Shown: positions 1 to 6,957, numbered from the stretch's first letter. The stretch: 10,388 nucleotides of DNA from an uncultured Altererythrobacter sp. (GCA_946885545.1 CAMPGP010000054.1:1-10388), one strand, 5' to 3'. A program made the numbers and translations. Notes: generated by a model from the letters alone, not told the origin.

Positions 1-227
1 GCAAGGGCGTCGACCTCGCCACCACCAGCCAGTCCGAAGCCGACGAGAAGCGCGGCCGCGAGCTGCGCCGGCGCGAGGAGCAGCTGGGCAAGCTCGAGCG
101 CCGCTACGACAGCGAAATGCGCGAGTGTTCCGACGGCGACCGCCGCGCCTGCGACCGGGCGCGCAAGACCTACGCCGAAATCCAGGTCCTGCTGCCCAGC
201 GTCCCGGTCGAGCCCGAACCGCGCTGA
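1..227 (+). CDS. C-terminal end of an unrecognised hydrophilic protein (5' partial)
   Basis: The frame starting at base 3 is open from the window edge to a TGA at 225-227, giving 74 residues of a protein whose start lies outside the window. The visible part is highly charged, rich in Arg, Glu and Lys. It looks like a continuous helix or short coiled coil (around ELRRREEQLGKLERRYD). A Cys pair follows (ECSDGDRRAC), and the tail is proline-rich and ends VPVEPEPR. There is no membrane segment. I do not recognise the family, and no function can be assigned from this fragment. Its stop is only six bases from the stop of the convergent Sua5-type gene, and no terminator hairpin with a T-tract is visible between them. 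Coding status is inferred from the open frame with alphaproteobacterial codon use and a natural end next to a neighbouring gene. Confidence 0.65.
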   Translation, partial: KGVDLATTSQSEADEKRGRELRRREEQLGKLERRYDSEMRECSDGDRRACDRARKTYAEIQVLLPSVPVEPEPR

Positions 228-233
228 ACCGGA

Positions 234-1187
234 TCAGGCGGCGGCGCGGCGCAGCCGGTCGTTGATCGCGAGACCGAGACCCGTATCCGGAACCGGCGCG
301 ACCGCGATCCGCGGCTTTTCCGAGCGCGCCGCCTCGTGAAGGCAGGCGTAGAGCCGCGCAGCGGCCTGCGTGAGATCGCCCCGTGCCGACAAGTCGATGT
401 CGCCCGCAAGGGGGCCGAATCCGATGAAGAACTCGTCTGGCGCAACTTCTCGCGCATTCAGACGGAGTGGCTTGCCCGGCGCGTAGTGGCTGGCGAGCTG
501 GCCGGGCGCTTCGATCGCGCCGCCACCCGTGCGTCCGCCCAGCGGGCGGTCGAACAGGAACTCGTGCAGCGCCGCGACATCCACCGGCCCCGGGCGCAAT
601 TCTTCCCAGCGACCGTCTTCGCGAATCGCAAGGATCGTCGATTCGAGTCCCGCTTCGCATGGCCCGGCATCGAGCACGAGATCGATCCGTCCATCGAGCG
701 ACGCGAGCACATGGTCTGCGGTCGTCGGAGAGATGAACCCGCTCCGATTGGCAGAGGGCGCCGCGAGCGGGAAATCGCATTGCGCTAGGAGTGCGCGCAT
801 CGCCGGGTGTGCGGGTGCCCGCAACGCGACCGTCGGCAAGCCCGCGGTGACCGCAGGCGCGAGTCCCGCATCGTCACGGCGGGGCAGCACCAGCGTCAAT
901 GGGCCGGGCCAGCAGGTTTCGGCCACATGCGCGGCGATTTCGCTCAGCTCGGCGAAGCTGGCAGCCTGCGCTGCGTCGCGCACGTGCACGATCAGCGGAT
1001 TGAAATCCGGCCGCCCCTTGGCGGCATAGATCCTCGCGACCGCTTCGGCGCTGTCGGCGCGCGCTGCGAGGCCGTAGACCGTCTCTGTCGGCACCGCGAC
1101 AAGCCCGCCTTCGCGCAGAATCGCCGCCGCGCGCGCGATTCCCGCGTCGTCCGCCAGAAGCGTTTCCGTAGCGTATTTGCCGCGCAT
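234..1187 (-). CDS. tsaC: L-threonylcarbamoyladenylate synthase (Sua5/YrdC/YwlC family, two-domain type)
   Basis: The product, 317 residues, condenses L-threonine, bicarbonate and ATP into threonylcarbamoyl-AMP. This is the first step of t6A37 formation on ANN-decoding tRNAs; the next step is done by the TsaD complex in the cytoplasm. The YrdC domain fills about residues 12-205. It shows VAVPTETVYGLAA (30-42), KGRPDFNPLIVHV (57-69), PGPLTLVLP (94-102), PLAAPSANRSG (140-150) and LDAGPCEAGLESTIL (172-186). A linker with APGQLASHYAPGKP (227-240) leads into a C-terminal Sua5 domain, so this is the long Sua5/TsaC2 form and not the short E. coli TsaC form. The ATG at 1187 gives a normal N-terminus just ahead of the YrdC domain. 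The gene is divergent from the acyl-CoA dehydrogenase with a 50-bp gap, and I see no convincing promoter elements there. Identification is firm; the symbol choice (tsaC versus sua5) is convention. Confidence 0.95.
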   Translation of the reverse strand: MRGKYATETLLADDAGIARAAAILREGGLVAVPTETVYGLAARADSAEAVARIYAAKGRPDFNPLIVHVRDAAQAASFAELSEIAAHVAETCWPGPLTLVLPRRDDAGLAPAVTAGLPTVALRAPAHPAMRALLAQCDFPLAAPSANRSGFISPTTADHVLASLDGRIDLVLDAGPCEAGLESTILAIREDGRWEELRPGPVDVAALHEFLFDRPLGGRTGGGAIEAPGQLASHYAPGKPLRLNAREVAPDEFFIGFGPLAGDIDLSARGDLTQAAARLYACLHEAARSEKPRIAVAPVPDTGLGLAINDRLRRAAA

Positions 1188-1237
1188 GCCCGCGCGCTAT
1201 ATCTGCAAGCGCGCAAAGCCAAGAGGAACCACCGCCC

Positions 1238-2980
1238 GTGACCTATACGCCAGCCACGCAGGACCAGCTCCTCGCCATCCGCGTCAACGCGGGAATCGCC
1301 GAAATCGCCGCCTCCGAGCGCTTCGCAGCGGCCGAGCCCGATATGGTCGAGGCGATCGTCGAGGGCATCGGCCAGTTCGCCGCGGGCGAATGGGCGCCGC
1401 TGAGCCGCTCGGGCGATCTCGAGGGGTCACGCCTAGAGAACGGCGTGGTCCGCGCGCCAGCAGGCTTCAGCGAGGCTTACGAACACTATGTCGAACAGGG
1501 GTGGAACGCCATCGCCGGCCCCGCCGAACACGGCGGACAGGGCCTCCCGTTCACCCTCGCGTGCAACGTGCTCGAGAACCTCGGCACCGCGAACATGGCC
1601 TTCAGCCTGCTGCCGATGCTTTCGGTCGGCGCAACCGAGGCGCTCGAACATCATGGCAGCGAGGCGCAGAAGGCGACCTACCTTCCCCGGCTGGTGAGCG
1701 GCGAATGGTCGGGCACGATGAACCTGACCGAGCCGCAGGCGGGCAGCGACCTCGGTGCGCTGCGCACCGCCGCCACGCCAATCGAGGACGGCGAGCACGC
1801 GGGCAAGTACCGCATCGCCGGGCAGAAGATCTTCATCACCTGGGGCGAGCACGAGCTGGCGGAGAACATCGTCCACCTCGTCCTCGCCCGCCTGCCCGAT
1901 GCGCCCGAGGGCAGCCGAGGCATCTCGCTGTTTCTCGTGCCCAAGTATCATGTGAACGCCGACGGCTCGCTCGGCCCGAAGAACGACCTCAGGTGCGTCA
2001 GCCTCGAACACAAGCTCGGCATCCACGCCTCGCCGACGTGCGTGATGAGCTACGGGGACAATGGCGAGTGCATCGGCGAACTGGTCGGGGCGGAGAACCG
2101 CGGGTTGATGGCCATGTTCACGATGATGAACAACGCGCGGATCAACGTCGGCAACCAGGGCGTGCAGGTGGGCGAACGCGCCACGCAGGCCGCGCTCGCC
2201 TATGCGCGGGACCGCGTGCAGTCAGCGCGCGCCGGATCGCCCGACAAGACCCCGGTGGCGATCGTCGAGCACCCCGACGTGCGCCGCATGCTGCTGCGGA
2301 TGAAGGCGCTGACCGAAGGCGCGCGCGCGCTGCTCTACTACACTGCGGGGCAGGTCGACCGCGGCACGCTGGGCGACGAAGCCGCGGCGCGGCGCGGCGA
2401 TGTGCTGGTGCCGATGATCAAGGCCTGGGGCACCGACATCGGGGTCGAGGTCGCGAGCCTCGGCATCCAGGTCCACGGCGGCATGGGCTTCATCGAGGAG
2501 ACCGGCGCGGCGCAGATCTGGCGCGATGCGCGGATCGCGCCGATCTACGAGGGGACCAACGGCATCCAGGCCGCCGACCTCGTCACGCGCAAGCTCGGGC
2601 TGGACGACGGCGAGGTCTATGCCGCGCTGATCCGCGACGTGATGCGCGACGCAGCCAACGAACCCACACTGGCCGCGCTGGCGGACGGTTGCGGCACGGT
2701 CGCCACTTGGATGCGCGATACGGCCAGCCTCGACGACCGGCTCGCGGGCAGCGTGCCGTTCTGCACCATGAGCGCGGTGGCCATCGCGGGCTGGCAGTTG
2801 CTGCGCCAGCTGCAGGCGATCGACGGCGGCGACGCGCCTGCACTGGCGGCGGCGAAGCGGGCGACCGTTCGCTTCTTCCTCGACCGGGTGGTGCCCGAGG
2901 CTGGCGGCCTCATGGCGTCGGCCACGGCAGGCGCCGAGGCGCTCTACGCGCTCGACGCCGCGCAGATCGCCAGCCGGTGA
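1238..2980 (+). CDS. Acyl-CoA dehydrogenase, DmdC-like, with C-terminal extension domain
   Basis: This FAD-dependent flavoenzyme introduces an alpha,beta double bond into an acyl-CoA and passes electrons to ETF. It is 580 residues, longer than the 380-400 of classical acyl-CoA dehydrogenases and typical of the class that includes 3-methylmercaptopropionyl-CoA dehydrogenase (DmdC). An N-terminal helical segment precedes the acyl-CoA dehydrogenase N domain. The FAD/substrate-binding middle domain carries MNLTEPQAGSDLGAL from residue 161. Further on are the DmdC-class signature VSLEHKLGIHASPTCVMSYGD and MFTMMNNARINVGNQG. The C domain ends with IYEGTNGIQAADLV, whose Glu438 is the expected catalytic base. 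Residues from about 455 on match the 'acyl-CoA dehydrogenase C-terminal-like' extension. The start is a GTG at 1238 preceded by AGAGGA at 1222-1227. Its TGA overlaps the GTG of the downstream ATPase, so the pair is probably one operon. Substrate is not readable from sequence; true DmdC activity (DMSP breakdown) is possible but unproven, and a beta-oxidation role is equally plausible. Confidence 0.93.
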   Translation: MTYTPATQDQLLAIRVNAGIAEIAASERFAAAEPDMVEAIVEGIGQFAAGEWAPLSRSGDLEGSRLENGVVRAPAGFSEAYEHYVEQGWNAIAGPAEHGGQGLPFTLACNVLENLGTANMAFSLLPMLSVGATEALEHHGSEAQKATYLPRLVSGEWSGTMNLTEPQAGSDLGALRTAATPIEDGEHAGKYRIAGQKIFITWGEHELAENIVHLVLARLPDAPEGSRGISLFLVPKYHVNADGSLGPKNDLRCVSLEHKLGIHASPTCVMSYGDNGECIGELVGAENRGLMAMFTMMNNARINVGNQGVQVGERATQAALAYARDRVQSARAGSPDKTPVAIVEHPDVRRMLLRMKALTEGARALLYYTAGQVDRGTLGDEAAARRGDVLVPMIKAWGTDIGVEVASLGIQVHGGMGFIEETGAAQIWRDARIAPIYEGTNGIQAADLVTRKLGLDDGEVYAALIRDVMRDAANEPTLAALADGCGTVATWMRDTASLDDRLAGSVPFCTMSAVAIAGWQLLRQLQAIDGGDAPALAAAKRATVRFFLDRVVPEAGGLMASATAGAEALYALDAAQIASR

Positions 2981-3804
2981 GCGACCAGGGCGATCCGCTT
3001 GCGAGAATCGCCGACGCGATCGAGCGGCTGGCGGGCGGTTCGCCGGCGCCCGCGGATTGGCGCGCCTCCCCGGCCTATGTCTGGCATGGCCGCGAGGCGC
3101 GTTCCGTTTCGGAGCTGCCCGCCGTCAGTCTCGAATTGCTCAAGGGGATCGACGCACAGCGCGAACGCGTGTCGGAGAACGTCGCGCGGCTCGCGCGCGG
3201 GCACGCGGCGCACGACATGCTGCTGTGGGGCGCGCGCGGCATGGGCAAGTCGGCGCTGGTGCGCGCCGCCGTCGCCGCTGCACAGCGCGACATGCCCGGC
3301 AGGCTCGCTCTCGTGCAGGCAGGGACCGACGCGCTCGAAACGTTGCCGCATCTGTTCGCCGAGCTGGGCCATGTCGATCGCAGCTTTCTGGTCTTCATAG
3401 ACGATCTAGGCTTTGCGGACGACGATTCGGTCGGGCCGCGCCACTTGCGTTCGTGGCTGGAAGGCGGGGTCGAGGCGCGCCCCGCCAACGTGCGTCTTGC
3501 CGTCACCTCGAACCGGCGCGCGATCGTGCCGCGACAGGCGAGCGAGCAGGACGACCCGGTGAACCCGCGCGACGCCGTCGACGACAAGCTCGCGCTCGCC
3601 GACCGGTTCGGACTGTCGCTCGGCTTCCACAACGCCTCGCAGGAGGAGTATCTGGCGATCGTCGCGGGCTATGCCGAGGAGTACGGCCTCCCGTGGGACG
3701 AGGCCGACGCGCTGGAATGGGCGCGCCGCCGCGGCGCCCGTTCGGGGCGCACCGCGTGGCAATACGTGATCGAGCTCGCCGGCCGCGAGGGCCGCGCGCT
3801 CTAG
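2977..3804 (+). CDS. AAA+ family ATPase, DUF815 type
   Basis: This is a predicted 275-residue cytoplasmic ATPase. Walker A is GARGMGKS at residues 85-92 (Lys91), and Walker B is FLVFIDDLGF with acidic residues Asp142 and Asp143. A likely sensor region, VRLAVTSNRRAIVPRQ, follows. Next come DDKLALADRFGLSLGF and the terminal helical part ending WQYVIELAGREGRAL. This layout, a P-loop followed by SNRR..VPR and the 'LADRFGL' segment, is what I know from the DUF815 group of AAA+ proteins, whose cellular role is unknown. I chose the GTG at 2977. It gives the natural N-terminus VSDQGDPLARIADAIERL, it overlaps the TGA of the acyl-CoA dehydrogenase in GTGA, and the open frame farther upstream is only a shadow of that gene. 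The stop lies one base from the stop of the convergent sugar dehydrogenase. Family assignment is good; function and partner are unknown. Confidence 0.88.
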   Translation: MSDQGDPLARIADAIERLAGGSPAPADWRASPAYVWHGREARSVSELPAVSLELLKGIDAQRERVSENVARLARGHAAHDMLLWGARGMGKSALVRAAVAAAQRDMPGRLALVQAGTDALETLPHLFAELGHVDRSFLVFIDDLGFADDDSVGPRHLRSWLEGGVEARPANVRLAVTSNRRAIVPRQASEQDDPVNPRDAVDDKLALADRFGLSLGFHNASQEEYLAIVAGYAEEYGLPWDEADALEWARRRGARSGRTAWQYVIELAGREGRAL

Positions 3805-3805
3805 G

Positions 3806-5260
3806 TTACTGCCCGCTCTCGCGTGCGTAGTCCTCGCGGAAGCTCGCGCTCGGGTTGCCCGTCAGCTCGCGCTGCGGCGGCAGCGATTCGCCGCGCAGGC
3901 GCTCGATCGCGCCCGAGGGCTCGGCGCCCGGGGCGACCACGCGCCAGATGATCCCGGCGGTGTCGTCGCTCACCAGCAGCGCCCCGTCGCCCGCCCATTC
4001 GACCCAAGTCGGGCGCCCGCGCGTGTCGCCATCCTCCGTGAGGAAGCCGGTGAGCACCGGCACCGGCTTGCCGAGCGGATTGCCGCGCTCGTCGAACGCG
4101 ACATAGACCACGTCGTAGCCCGAGGGCGGCTTGCGGTTCCACGAGCCGTGGCGCGCGATGAACGCGCCTCGGTCGAAGCGCGGGCCCATGCGCGCGCCCT
4201 CCGCGCTGAACGCGAGCCCGAGCGCGGCGACATGCGGGCCGAGCGCATATTCGGGGCGACGCGCATATTCGACCAGGAAGTTGGGCATCGGCGCCTCGAC
4301 CCGGCGATCGAAGTTGTTCTTCCAGTAGACCCACGGCCAGCCGTACTGCGCGCCGATCGGAACATTGGTCAGATAGTCGGGCACGAGGTCCGAGCCGAGC
4401 ATGTCGCGCTCGTTCACCGTCGTCCACAGCTCGCCGCTCCACGGGCTCCAGTCGAGCCCGTTGGCATTGCGCAGGCCGGTGGCGAACAGCCGCTGGCGGT
4501 TCGTCTCGAGGTCATATTCCCAGATCGCGGCGCGACCTTCCTCGGCCTCCATGCCCTTCTCGCCGATGTTCGAGGCGGAGCCGACCGCGACGTAGATGCT
4601 GTTGCCGTCGGGATCGAGCGTGATGTTGCGCATCCAGTGGTTGCCCGCGGCGGGCAGGTCCATCAGCTTGCGCGGCTCGGCGGTTATGCGCGTCGCGCCC
4701 AGTTCGTAGGGGAAGGCTAGCAAGGCGTCGTGGTTGGCGACGTAGAGCGTTCCCTCGCCCCAGGCGATGCCCGAGGGGGATTCCAGCGCGTCGGTCAGAA
4801 CGAAGCGTTGTTCGGCCGCACCATCGCCGTCCGCATCGCGCAGAAGCACGAGTTCGTCGGGCGAGGCGCCGGTCGCGCCCGCGCGCGACATGAGCAAGCC
4901 GGCGATCCAGTCGGTGAAACCGCCGCCCTCCCCGCTCGCCGGTGCGCGCGTCAGGGTGACGAGCACGTCGCCGTTGGGCAGGGTATGGATCACCCGCGGA
5001 TGGTCGAGACCATCGGCGAAGCGGGTCACCGCGAGGCCTTCCGCCGCGCGCGGGACTTCGTCCGCTTCCCAGCCGATCGGATCGGCGATGCGCACGGTCG
5101 GGATGGTTTCCGAATCGGGTTCCGCCAGGGTCGGGTCGGTTCCGGCGACCTCCTCGACCGACAGGTCGGCCTCGTCGCCCTGGACGAGCCAGGCGGTGGC
5201 GAAGATCAGCAGGAGGACGAGGACGAGGATCCAGGTGAGGATCTTGCGTTTGGTGCTCAT
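3806..5260 (-). CDS. Glucose/sorbosone dehydrogenase-like (PQQ-type beta-propeller) protein, membrane-anchored or secreted
   Basis: The product is 484 residues from the ATG at 5260. An in-frame TTG 12 codons upstream would place charged residues before the signal and is less likely. The N-terminus is KRK followed by a hydrophobic stretch at about residues 7-26. It acts either as a membrane anchor or as a signal peptide cut after the ATA at 21-23, so the rest should be periplasmic. After a low-complexity acidic linker comes a six-bladed propeller of the glucose/sorbosone dehydrogenase family. Seen are GLAVTRFADGLDHPRVI, GNHWMRNITLDPDG (His208, Trp209, Arg211), YVAVGSASNIGEKG, ATGLRNANGLDWSPWSGELWTTVNERD, LVPDYLTNV and ARHGSWNRKPPSGYDVVYV. 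Family members oxidise sugars such as sorbosone or glucose using PQQ or pass as uncharacterised propellers. His208 may be the catalytic base, which is inference. No PQQ synthesis genes are in the window. The gene is divergent from msrC across 62 bp that contain a palindrome. Confidence 0.88.
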   Translation of the reverse strand: MSTKRKILTWILVLVLLLIFATAWLVQGDEADLSVEEVAGTDPTLAEPDSETIPTVRIADPIGWEADEVPRAAEGLAVTRFADGLDHPRVIHTLPNGDVLVTLTRAPASGEGGGFTDWIAGLLMSRAGATGASPDELVLLRDADGDGAAEQRFVLTDALESPSGIAWGEGTLYVANHDALLAFPYELGATRITAEPRKLMDLPAAGNHWMRNITLDPDGNSIYVAVGSASNIGEKGMEAEEGRAAIWEYDLETNRQRLFATGLRNANGLDWSPWSGELWTTVNERDMLGSDLVPDYLTNVPIGAQYGWPWVYWKNNFDRRVEAPMPNFLVEYARRPEYALGPHVAALGLAFSAEGARMGPRFDRGAFIARHGSWNRKPPSGYDVVYVAFDERGNPLGKPVPVLTGFLTEDGDTRGRPTWVEWAGDGALLVSDDTAGIIWRVVAPGAEPSGAIERLRGESLPPQRELTGNPSASFREDYARESGQ

Positions 5261-5277
5261 GCGCCCCGGATTACGCG

Positions 5278-5303
5278 TTGCCGCCCCTTGCGGCAATGCC
5301 GCA
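5278..5303. repeat. Palindrome cluster between the divergent sugar dehydrogenase and msrC genes
   Basis: Bases 5289-5303 form a perfect inverted repeat, TGCGGCA-A-TGCCGCA. A third half-site, TTGCCGC at 5278-5284, also pairs with GCGGCAA at 5290-5296, so two mutually exclusive hairpins or three operator half-sites are possible. It sits 18 bp upstream of the left-going dehydrogenase ATG and 19 bp upstream of the msrC ATG, the usual place for a shared operator. No T-tract follows on either strand, so it is not a typical terminator. A regulatory role is inference only; GC-rich DNA yields such palindromes more easily than average DNA. Confidence 0.4.
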
Positions 5304-5322
5304 GCGACCTAGATCACGAGCC

Positions 5323-5805
5323 ATGTACGATTTCACCGCCGATGCGCAGCTCGCCAAGCCCGAACTCTATCGCCAGCTGGTCGATGCAGCCGACGCGCTG
5401 ACCGCCGGCGAACCCGACGGCGTCGCGAACATGGCCAATGTCGCCGCGCTGCTGTGGGAGTTCCTGCCCGGCATCAACTGGGCGGGGTTCTATCGCATGG
5501 TCGAGGGCGAGCTGGTTCTCGGCCCCTTCGCCGGTCGCCCCGCATGTATCCGCATTCCGCTCGGCAGCGGCGTGTGCGGCACGGCGGCGGAGACGGGCGA
5601 GACCCAGCTGGTCGAGGACGTCCACGCCTTCCCCGGCCATATCGCCTGCGACGCCGCGAGCCGATCGGAGCTGGTCGTGCCGATCGAGCGGAGCGGCGCG
5701 GTCATCGCGGTGATCGATCTCGACAGCCCCGATCTCGCCCGTTTCGATCCCGACGACGCCGCCGGCATCGAGCGGCTGGCGGCGGTTATCGCTAACCGCA
5801 TCTAA
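5323..5805 (+). CDS. msrC: Free methionine-(R)-sulfoxide reductase (fRMsr), GAF domain
   Basis: This 160-residue cytoplasmic GAF-domain enzyme reduces free L-methionine-(R)-sulfoxide to methionine, with thioredoxin recycling, in oxidative damage repair. The fRMsr/YebR hallmarks are present: WEFLPGINWAGFYR (45-58), then LVLGPFAGRPACIRIPLGSGVCGTA, and HIACDAASRSELVVPI leading to IAVIDLDSP. All three conserved cysteines occur as Cys75, Cys85 and Cys109. Their spacing of 10 and 24 residues equals that of the E. coli enzyme (Cys84, Cys94, Cys118). I chose the ATG at 5323 because the protein then starts MYDFTADAQL and has the usual family length. Upstream in-frame starts would add a Pro/Arg-rich stretch and cover the palindrome. 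The ribosome binding site is weak (CACGAG). The gene is divergent from the sugar dehydrogenase and followed by 130 bp before the next gene. It is possibly monocistronic. Confidence 0.94.
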   Translation: MYDFTADAQLAKPELYRQLVDAADALTAGEPDGVANMANVAALLWEFLPGINWAGFYRMVEGELVLGPFAGRPACIRIPLGSGVCGTAAETGETQLVEDVHAFPGHIACDAASRSELVVPIERSGAVIAVIDLDSPDLARFDPDDAAGIERLAAVIANRI

Positions 5806-5935
5806 CGATCCCTCGCCCCGAAACGGGACACGGCGCGCGCAGGCCTTAGGTTGCTGCGGGTCACGATGGTAGATTTCGCGTTAACGCCGGGCCGCGACTC
5901 GGCCTAACGCCGTCTAACGACAAGGGGAATCGACC
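5806..5935 (+). promoter_or_regulatory. Intergenic leader upstream of the glycine-zipper gene, with strong ribosome binding site
   Basis: This is the longest gene-free stretch (130 bp) and should hold the promoter of the glycine-zipper gene. The ribosome binding site AAGGGG (5922-5927) stands eight bases before the ATG at 5936 and fixes that start. TAACG recurs at 5882, 5905 and 5915, with another copy at 5803 that overlaps the msrC stop codon. Two GANTC motifs (the CcrM methylation motif of alphaproteobacteria) lie at 5896-5900 and 5927-5931. I could not find a convincing -35/-10 pair. No terminator for msrC is evident; a weak four-pair hairpin (CCCGAAACGGG) near 5817-5827 lacks a T-tract. 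Confidence 0.45.
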
Positions 5936-6856
5936 ATGTCCGCCCGTCACGCCACGCTGCTGGGTGCCGCCACCGTCGTGCTCGCGAGCGCCACGCCCGC
6001 CCTCGCTCAGCCCGAGATGCCCTACGAATACGCCTATCCCCAGCCGCCGGGCGAGGTGATCTTCCGCGAGGACCCGGTGGTCCAGCCGGTCCCCGCCCCG
6101 CCGCCGCCGCCGGAAAAGGTCTACGAACCGCGCTACGAACCCGTCGAGACGGTCCGGACCGAAGAGTACGACTACGAATACGAGCGACGCCGCGACGCCG
6201 ATCCGCACTATGCGGACGCGCCCTTGCAGCCGCCGTCCGACTATCGTGACGGCCCCCCGCCCCACCTCCGCAATTTCGACCGGCGCGCGTGGATGGACGA
6301 CTGCCGTGCCCGCTATGGCGGTGCGGCCCGCGGCTCTGGCGACGGCGCGGTTGCCGGCGGTGCCATCGGCGCCGTTGCGGGCGGCGTGATCGGCAATCGC
6401 GTGGCCGACGGCGATCGACTGGCGGGTACCCTGATCGGCGCGGGTGTCGGCGGGCTCGCCGGCGCGGCCGTCGGATCGGCGGTCGATTCGGCGAACGAGC
6501 GCGACCGCGTCGACGATTATTGCGAGGCGCTGCTCGCGCGGCACCAGGGCGGATACGATCATGCGAAAGGATATGGCGAATATCCTTACGGGCATGACTA
6601 TCCGAACCAGCCCCCCTATCTGCCAGCCTATCCAGCCCCGCAGATCGGCTACGGATACGGCTATCCGGGCGCCTGCGGTTGCGGGGTGACCTACATGCCC
6701 GTGATGATCGCGATCCCGCAGCGTGCGGTGGTCCGCGAATACGTCACCGAGGAATGGGTCGAGACCCGCAAGGCCGTGCATCCCGCGCCGGCCAAGCGCC
6801 GCGCGATCCCCGCGCCCCGGTCGGACAAACGGATCAAGTACTCGAAGGGCAGATGA
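5936..6856 (+). CDS. Secreted Pro/Tyr-rich glycine-zipper protein (envelope, function unknown)
   Basis: The product is 306 residues. It has a clear Sec signal peptide, a hydrophobic core LLGAATVVLASATPALA with a predicted cut after Ala24 (ALA|Q). The mature protein begins with a Pro/Tyr/Glu-rich low-complexity region (about 25-110) containing a run of five prolines (residues 55-59) and EYDYEYERRR. Then comes RRAWMDDCRARYGG, a glycine zipper (about 133-183; repeated GxxxG in AVAGGAIGAVAGGVIGN and LIGAGVGGLAGAAVG) and DDYCEALL. So Cys123 and Cys196 bracket the zipper and could form a disulphide. A second Tyr/Pro/Gly-rich part (about 205-245) is followed by ACGCGVTYMPVMIAIPQRAVVREYVTEEWVE and a basic tail. 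Glycine-zipper segments of this kind (the RcsF/SlyB 'glycine zipper 2TM' group) associate with the outer membrane, so an envelope location is likely. Exact function is unknown. The gene has its own strong ribosome binding site and terminator and is convergent with parB. Confidence 0.85.
   Translation: MSARHATLLGAATVVLASATPALAQPEMPYEYAYPQPPGEVIFREDPVVQPVPAPPPPPEKVYEPRYEPVETVRTEEYDYEYERRRDADPHYADAPLQPPSDYRDGPPPHLRNFDRRAWMDDCRARYGGAARGSGDGAVAGGAIGAVAGGVIGNRVADGDRLAGTLIGAGVGGLAGAAVGSAVDSANERDRVDDYCEALLARHQGGYDHAKGYGEYPYGHDYPNQPPYLPAYPAPQIGYGYGYPGACGCGVTYMPVMIAIPQRAVVREYVTEEWVETRKAVHPAPAKRRAIPAPRSDKRIKYSKGR
6347..6394 (+). repeat. Tandem 24-bp duplication inside the glycine zipper
   Basis: Two adjacent 24-bp units (6347-6370 and 6371-6394) agree at 19 of 24 bases. 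They encode AVAGGAIG and AVAGGVIG, residues 138-153 of the secreted protein. Most differences are at third codon positions, so the unit looks like an old in-frame duplication held under selection for the GxxxG pattern. Convergence of glycine/alanine-rich codons is an alternative. Confidence 0.6.
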
Positions 6857-6898
6857 CGCAAGGGCCGGTGCCGCACATCGCGGCCTCGAGGGCGGGGA

Positions 6899-6937
6899 AC
6901 CGGCGTCCGGAGCAATCCGACGCCGGTTTTTCTTTTT
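6899..6937 (+). terminator. Rho-independent terminator of the glycine-zipper gene
   Basis: ACCGGCGTC at 6899-6907 pairs perfectly with GACGCCGGT at 6919-6927 around an 11-base loop. The stem runs straight into a T-tract, TTTTTCTTTTT (6927-6937). It begins 42 bp after the stop of the glycine-zipper gene. Read on the minus strand, where parB ends at 6958, the hairpin is followed by GGTTCCCC with only two T residues. It should therefore stop plus-strand transcription mainly and serve parB poorly. Confidence 0.92.
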
Positions 6938-6957
6938 ATGTCAGATGTTTAGGAGAC

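Noticed and set aside
970..995. Another CACGTG core (near 980) as a third parS site
   Set aside because: The bases around the core (GCGCACGTGCACG) lack the GTT/AAC arms of parS.
1177..2976. Upstream extension of the ATPase frame through the acyl-CoA dehydrogenase gene, suggesting a giant fusion protein
   Set aside because: The upstream part is the Arg-rich +1 shadow of the dehydrogenase; the family-like sequence starts only after the GTG at 2977.
5817..5827. Small hairpin CCCGAAACGGG after msrC as a terminator
   Set aside because: The stem is only four base pairs and no T-tract follows.
5896..5931. Two GANTC sites before the glycine-zipper gene as evidence for CcrM-dependent cell-cycle control
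   Set aside because: Two short motifs in 130 bp are not clearly above chance, and no CtrA or GcrA context was seen; kept only as a remark.
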